The notes below the pieces were generated by a model. That model saw only the letters and a list, made by a program, of their open reading frames with translations. It had not been told where the DNA came from and did no database searches. A DNA stretch of 64,000 nucleotides from the NCBI GenBank assembly GCA_036346355.1, contig CM070588.1, positions 434,001 through 498,000 on the forward strand. The letters are read 5' to 3'. Position 1 is the stretch's first letter, and every line of letters starts with the position of its first letter. This DNA is from Rhipidocladum racemiflorum (lineage: Eukaryota > Streptophyta > Magnoliopsida > Poales > Poaceae). Shown here one piece after another: positions 59,917-64,000 of this stretch. The position numbers were made by a program, and so were the translations under genes.

Positions 59917-61768
59917 ATGTCCGGAGTGTCCGGGTTGATTCCACCGAAGACCCCAACCCGGAGTCTCCGGGTTAGAGGCCGGAGTGTCCGGTATGTGCGG
60001 GGGGGGTCTTGTATAAAAGTCCCATTTCGTGGGTTTACTCCCTTCTTTCTTCTCCACTTGTCCTCTACCCATCCCGTGCGTCTCCCTCACCCCAACCTTG
60101 TCTCCGGAGAGCTCTCCACTCCGGTGACCCTCCGTGGCTCCTCCCCGGCGACTCCTCCATCCCCGGGAACTCCTCCTCAAGCCGGCATCCTCCATCCTCC
60201 ACCCGGCGTTGCCTATCCTCCGTCCCACTTGGAGGTAGGTCCTCTTCTTAGGGGTTGATTCGTGGGATTCTTGGGTTCTAGGGTCATCAATGGTGGGAGT
60301 TAGAGCTTAGGTTTAGATTTGAAGTTTCGGAGTTGAATCTTGAGCTCTAGGGTTTTGGGTGTAGTGATTCTAGGGTTGGTTGGGGCTTGGATTGGTGAAT
60401 GTGGGTTCTAGGGAGGTAGATCGGGTAGTGGTAATGCCGATCCAAGGGTCGTTTGGAGTTGGCTAGTGGTTTCATGGGTTAGTGTTGTTCCTCGTGGAGT
60501 TGGGTTAGCTATAAGCTTCTCCGGCTTAGCCACGTGTAGGAAAGTCATTGATCGGGTCCCCGCGATGCCGTTGGACTTGGCGGCACCTCGATCCGTCGAG
60601 TTATTGGGTAAAACTCGCTAGGTCCGAGTGTCCGACACCCGTCCGAGTGTCCGCCTGTCCGAAAGTATCCGACCGAATGGGCCGAGAGTCCGGATTGTCC
60701 GGAGAGTCCGGATCAAATACCCGGATTTGTCCGGTTAGGCTGGTCCGGCCCAAAGGAGTCGAGTTGTCGGTTGCGTTATTTCTTGAGGTTTTTTGATTTG
60801 TACTTCATTCATATGCATTGCATGCATTTTAATTATGCATTGTATCCGTGTAGAGAAACGATCCCGCGCATCGACGCGGCCGTGGGTTGAGGGAGTTGCC
60901 GAGGGCAAATCATTGTCGATCCATAGCGAGAAGAGCAAGGCAAGCCCCTAAGCATATCTCGATCCTCTATATTAATTTATTTTCGTGAATAAATTGCTTA
61001 TTTGTTAGTTAAGTATTTGCATTAGGAGTTGAAGCGTAGGTTAGGTTAGATCCCAATTGCTGCATTTACTCCTTGATGTTGTTAATTCTGTCCTTGAAGC
61101 TAGCTTATGGGTAATATATCGAAACACGCTTAGAAATGCTTAGATGTCGGGTTCAGGCCAAGTGACGGAGGGTTCTGTCACTTGCGATTGTTACTATCAC
61201 GCATACTACGTATGTTGGACTTGGATTTGGGAAAGGTTTTGAAAGAAAATGAATTGTGGACCGGGCGGGGCACCGAGTAGAGGCTGTCGACGCTCGTGCG
61301 CCCGGGAGTGTTCAGGGCATGACACTTCCGGGGTGTTTTACTTTTGTTGTATAGGATAGTTGGCTTTACTTTTGTAAACTGTCGCGCTTTTATCTCTGCT
61401 ATGGATTTGTCTACCTTTCGCTTGGTTGTTTCGTTGGTTGTTTTTGTTGGGCTTCCGTGTGCCGTGTGTGTTTTGTTGCTTCCGCGTTTCGTGCGTCTCT
61501 GGTAGTGAGTTTGGGCCCGATGCCCCTTTGTGGGAACTGTTGTGGTATGACTTGGGAACCGGTATGTAGGGATCTGGCGAGTTTCGGATCGCATACCGGG
61601 GGAATACCGGGGTTGTTGTCAAGTCGTTGGACGTTCGTGGGGTGGTCTCCATTGGGCTTGGTTAATAGCATCAGGATCACCTCCGGTGATTTGTTGCTAG
61701 TATCCAAATCCGACGGGAACAACCGATCATCCAACAACTCGAGGACGATCTGGGCGGCTCCTCTCACA
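59917..61768 (+). repeat. 3' LTR of element B, second part
   Basis: It resumes with the second ATGTC copy and matches the rest of the 5' LTR, including the TATA box (60012) and the CTCACA end. The CCCGG duplication follows. Confidence 0.9.
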
Positions 61769-61814
61769 CCCGGCCTGAACGGACCTTCGGAAAGGGTCCG
61801 AGATAGGGACTTAC

Positions 61815-61930
61815 CGCCTCGGTCCGGTTAAGGACGTTGTTCGGGATCTGGCGGCCCTCTAGGATTTCCTTGGCCTTGGGAGTGCCGAACATCTCGGACA
61901 CCCTCATGTCCACCCAGTCCTCCGGCGGAG
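61815..61930 (-). pseudogene. Antisense gene of element A, middle exon
   Basis: An acceptor (GTGGCAG) precedes 61930 and a strong donor (GTAAGT) follows at 61814-61809. The exon codes EDWVDMRVSEMFGTPKAKEI then LEGRQIPNNVLNRTEA. Joining it to the exon ending at 62006 and to the one starting at 22829 keeps one frame at both junctions. This supports real splice sites rather than chance. Element B sits inside the intron that follows. Confidence 0.62.
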
Positions 61931-62005
61931 CTGCCACCAGACAAGGAAGGACAGTGAGCTCGAATGTCCCTTATTGTAAAGTAAAAATCGAGGGCGGTAA
62001 TGTAC

Positions 62006-62590
62006 CTGAGCGTGATTCCCGGGTGATGTCCTGCCACCCTTCGGCCTTGAAGAAGGGGTGCACCCTCCGCTTTGAGGCGACACCGGTTCCTGGCGTAGTC
62101 CGGGCAACATCCGGCCGGACAGCCGAGCAAGTGAGCTCATTGATCGGCATGAGCACCTTCTCCTCCTCGGGCTGTCAGAGTCGAGGTCTCGGCAGCCACG
62201 ACCCTTGGCGCCGGAGTAGGAAGCGAGCCGCCCTCGGCCTTCCTCGAGATAGAACCAGAGTCGGCCCACCCGACCACGGAGTCCTTGAGCGTGAAGCTCG
62301 GGTACTCGTGCTGGCGGAGTAGGTCGGAGGCGGAAATAAAGGCAGCCGCCCGAGAGTGCCGGTCTTAGGCAGCGAGAGGGTGTAGAAGTGAAGAAAGAGA
62401 CTAGGAGTAGGCTCGACGCCCACGGACCCTTCACAGAGATGGGCGAAGATGGCCATGATGAGGATGGAATTTGGGTGGAGGTGGATGATCTCGCACTCGC
62501 AGAAGGCGAGTACGGCCTCGACAAACTCACTTTCGGGCGTTCGAAGCCCGTTCATGGCATAGAGCTCGGTGGAGACGATCTCCCCTTCTG
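62006..62590 (-). pseudogene. Antisense gene of element A, upstream exon, frameshifted
   Basis: The exon reads STELYAMNGLRTPESEFVEA, then AVLAFCECEIIHLHPNSILI and FAHLCEGSVGVEPTPSLFLH. After frame changes it continues as MPINELTCSAVRPDVARTTP and FFKAEGWQDITRE to a donor (CAG before GTACAT) at 62006. The hydrophobic HLHPNS...FAHLCE block is what links it to the grass gypsy-type transposon ORF family. The upstream start is cut off by sequence C near 62590. Confidence 0.62.
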
Positions 62591-63002
62591 AAAAGATGAG
62601 AAAGTTGCCTAGAGGGGGGGGGGTGAATAGGCAGATTAAAATTTAAACTAAATTTGTCGCAGCGGAAAGAGTATCGGAACTTCCGGTATTGGATCGGAAC
62701 TTCCGATACAATCGGAACTTCCGATACCAGTTCGGAATGTCCGATCGACTTTTGACACGAACAATTAATAACTGAGAGTAATGAACTTGGGAAGCAATCT
62801 AAGAACGTTAGAACAACGAAATAAGGAAACAAACTAAAACAAGGTAACGCAAAGACACGGATTTGTTCCCGAAGTTCGGATTCTTGAAGGAATCCTACGT
62901 CTCCGTTGAGGAGGCTCCAAAGAGCCGGGTCTTTTCTAACCCTTTCCTCCCAAACCTCGGTCACACTTGAGGCTTGGTTCCACTATTGGTTCCTTTCCTT
63001 TC
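62591..63002. mobile_element. Sequence C, LTR-like fragment of an unidentified element
   Basis: It starts near TGAGAAAGTTGCCTAGAGG with a run of 11 G (62614-62624) and GTGAATAGGC. That opening is familiar from LTRs of grass and other plant retrotransposons. It carries spaced palindromes TCGGAACTTCCGA (62673-62745). It cuts the antisense gene of element A on one side and is cut by the inverted LTR at 63003. No coding sequence. The family was not identified. Confidence 0.5.
62671..62750. repeat. Palindromic TCGGAACTTCCGA repeats in sequence C
   Basis: The word CGGAAC begins at 62675, 62695 and 62713, with a CGGAATG variant near 62733. The steps are about 18-20 bases, and each is followed by TTCCG, making imperfect palindromes. 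The layout is like the TCCGGA array of element B but the word is different. Confidence 0.65.
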
Positions 63003-64000
63003 TGTGAGGAGCCGCCCAGATCGTCCTCGAGTTGTTGGATGAACAGTCACCCCCATCGGATTTGGATCCTAGCAACGAATCACCGAAGGTGATCTCAGTG
63101 CTAACACCCAAGCCCAATCGAGACAACTCCAAAAACATCCTAACAATTCGACAACCATCCCGGTATTCCCCCAGTATGCGACCCGAAACACGCCCAGGAT
63201 CCCCACATACCGGTTTCCAATGCCGTTATCAATTCAATTTGCACAAAGGGGGCAACGAACCCGAAACCTTCCAAACCACACGCAAGCGGAAACACACGGC
63301 ACAAAGACGAACCCGACAAACCACCAACCAAACGGAAAACAACCCACAAAGCCCTACGACTAGCCAAAACCCCCAAAAAAAAAGCAACCAAGCCAAGAAA
63401 AACGAGACAATTTCGGCATGACCTTCCTAGAATATACGGACATCCACTCAGCAGACAAGAAATACACAGCTGCAGAATATATATATATGGAAAGTAAAAA
63501 CGACAACCACAGCACCACAGTAGTATCAATAGTAAAAGAAAACGCATACGGAGCCCGACATACACACGACCATCCATTTTTCAAATCCAAAAGCCCATCG
63601 AATCGCATCTATCTATACAACAAAAGATCAACCACCATATTAAGCAAAATAAGACATCTCCGGAAGTGTTCTGCTCCTGAACACTCCCGGGCGCAAACAA
63701 CGACGTGCTAAGCCTCTACTCGGTGCCCCGCCCGGTCACCGAGAGGCAGTAAGGGCAGAACTCGCATCCGCCCAACTGATCCTCACCTGAAAACCACAAA
63801 GCAGAAGCATGAGTACAAAAGGTACTCGCAAGACTTACCCGGGGTCCATATATGACCGACTCCAAAGGAGATGCATTTGTCGGTAGCAAGGTAAACAGGC
63901 TTAGGTTAAAAGTGCGAAAATGCTTAACTTTGTTTCAATTTTTGTCATCTACTCAAGTTTTTCTCAATATAGCTAGCAGTTGTAACAGCACCTACTTCTA
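63003..64000 (-). repeat. Inverted LTR related to element B, runs off the window
   Basis: It starts TGTGAGGAGCCGCCCAGATC, the reverse complement of the CTCACA end of the B LTR. Homology continues through the CCAACAACTCGAG and GATCACC-type blocks and reappears at the CGGTGCCCCGCCCGGTC block near 63719-63736. The middle (63240-63700) is clearly diverged, so it is a related subfamily, not a copy of B. The part right of 63740 has no clear match in B. The ORFs seen in it are not supported. Confidence 0.7.

Larger units (their letters stand above)
22878..61768 (+). mobile_element. Element B, Ty3/gypsy chromodomain (chromovirus) retrotransposon with nested insertions
   Basis: Two LTRs of about 2 kb start TGTCAAGG and end CTCACA, flanked by CCCGG duplications. 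The internal part has a tRNA-Met-type primer-binding site, gag with a zinc knuckle, protease, RT with FIDD, RNase H, integrase, a C-terminal chromodomain and a polypurine tract. This order and the chromodomain place it among plant chromoviruses, Tekay/Del-like. Element D interrupts gag (25397-47075) and element E interrupts the 3' LTR (51511-59916). Without them B would be about 8.8 kb. Confidence 0.9.
61769..62590 (+). mobile_element. Element A, continuation right of element B
   Basis: It begins with the second CCCGG copy (61769-61773) and continues the antisense gene whose last exon lies left of B at 22829. The frame and splice logic match across the gap, which proves both pieces belong to one element. 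It stops near 62590, where a different LTR-like sequence begins. Confidence 0.75.

Noticed and set aside
63032..63711. Plus-strand ORFs rich in Thr/Asn/Lys at the right edge
   Set aside because: They lie in the reverse complement of an LTR and match non-coding LTR sequence.
1..64000. tRNA, rRNA or microRNA genes
   Set aside because: I saw no cloverleaf or rRNA sequence by eye. Short matches to Met tRNA are primer-binding sites. A tRNA scan would settle this.

Overview
This is a plant nuclear window. The gene structures (many small GT-AG introns), the grass-style GC-rich 5' coding exons and the retrotransposon families point to a grass (Poaceae), possibly Oryza or a close relative. The species cannot be fixed from the sequence alone.

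The left 13.2 kb is ordinary genic DNA. It holds the 3' part of a YL1/SWC2 chromatin-remodelling subunit gene (+, exons 114-2302) that converges on a complete 14-exon nicalin gene (-, 3019-7690). Next come a truncated, frameshifted second exon of a CYP71-type cytochrome P450 (-, 8630-9203), about 3 kb of AT-rich DNA without genes, and an intact single-exon OVATE-family protein gene (+, 12265-13062). The three genuine genes have clean frames.

From 13245 to the right edge the window is a nest of LTR retrotransposons. Element A (from 13245) is a Ty3/gypsy Tat-lineage element with two RNase H domains and a spliced-looking antisense gene between integrase and the 3' end. Element B (22878-61768, 5-bp duplication CCCGG) is a chromodomain gypsy element inserted in an intron of A's antisense gene. 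The B gag is interrupted by element D (25397-47075), a second chromodomain family arranged as LTR-internal-LTR-internal-LTR, i.e. a tandem array with a shared middle LTR. The 3' LTR of B is interrupted by a minus-strand Ty1/copia element E (51511-59916, duplication ATGTC). After B, element A resumes (61769 to about 62590). It is then cut by another LTR-like sequence (C, about 62590-63002) and by an inverted LTR of a B-related family (63003 to the edge). The 3' end of A lies outside the window.

Inferred order of events: A first; then B into A, and C and the inverted LTR into A; then D into the B gag and E into the B 3' LTR. Nearly every gag and pol frame in the transposons is broken by small indels. 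Many of these fall on CAG and CCGG motifs that differ between otherwise near-identical copies. This pattern fits sequencing error at methylated CHG/CG cytosines as well as real decay, so the transposons may be more intact than they look.
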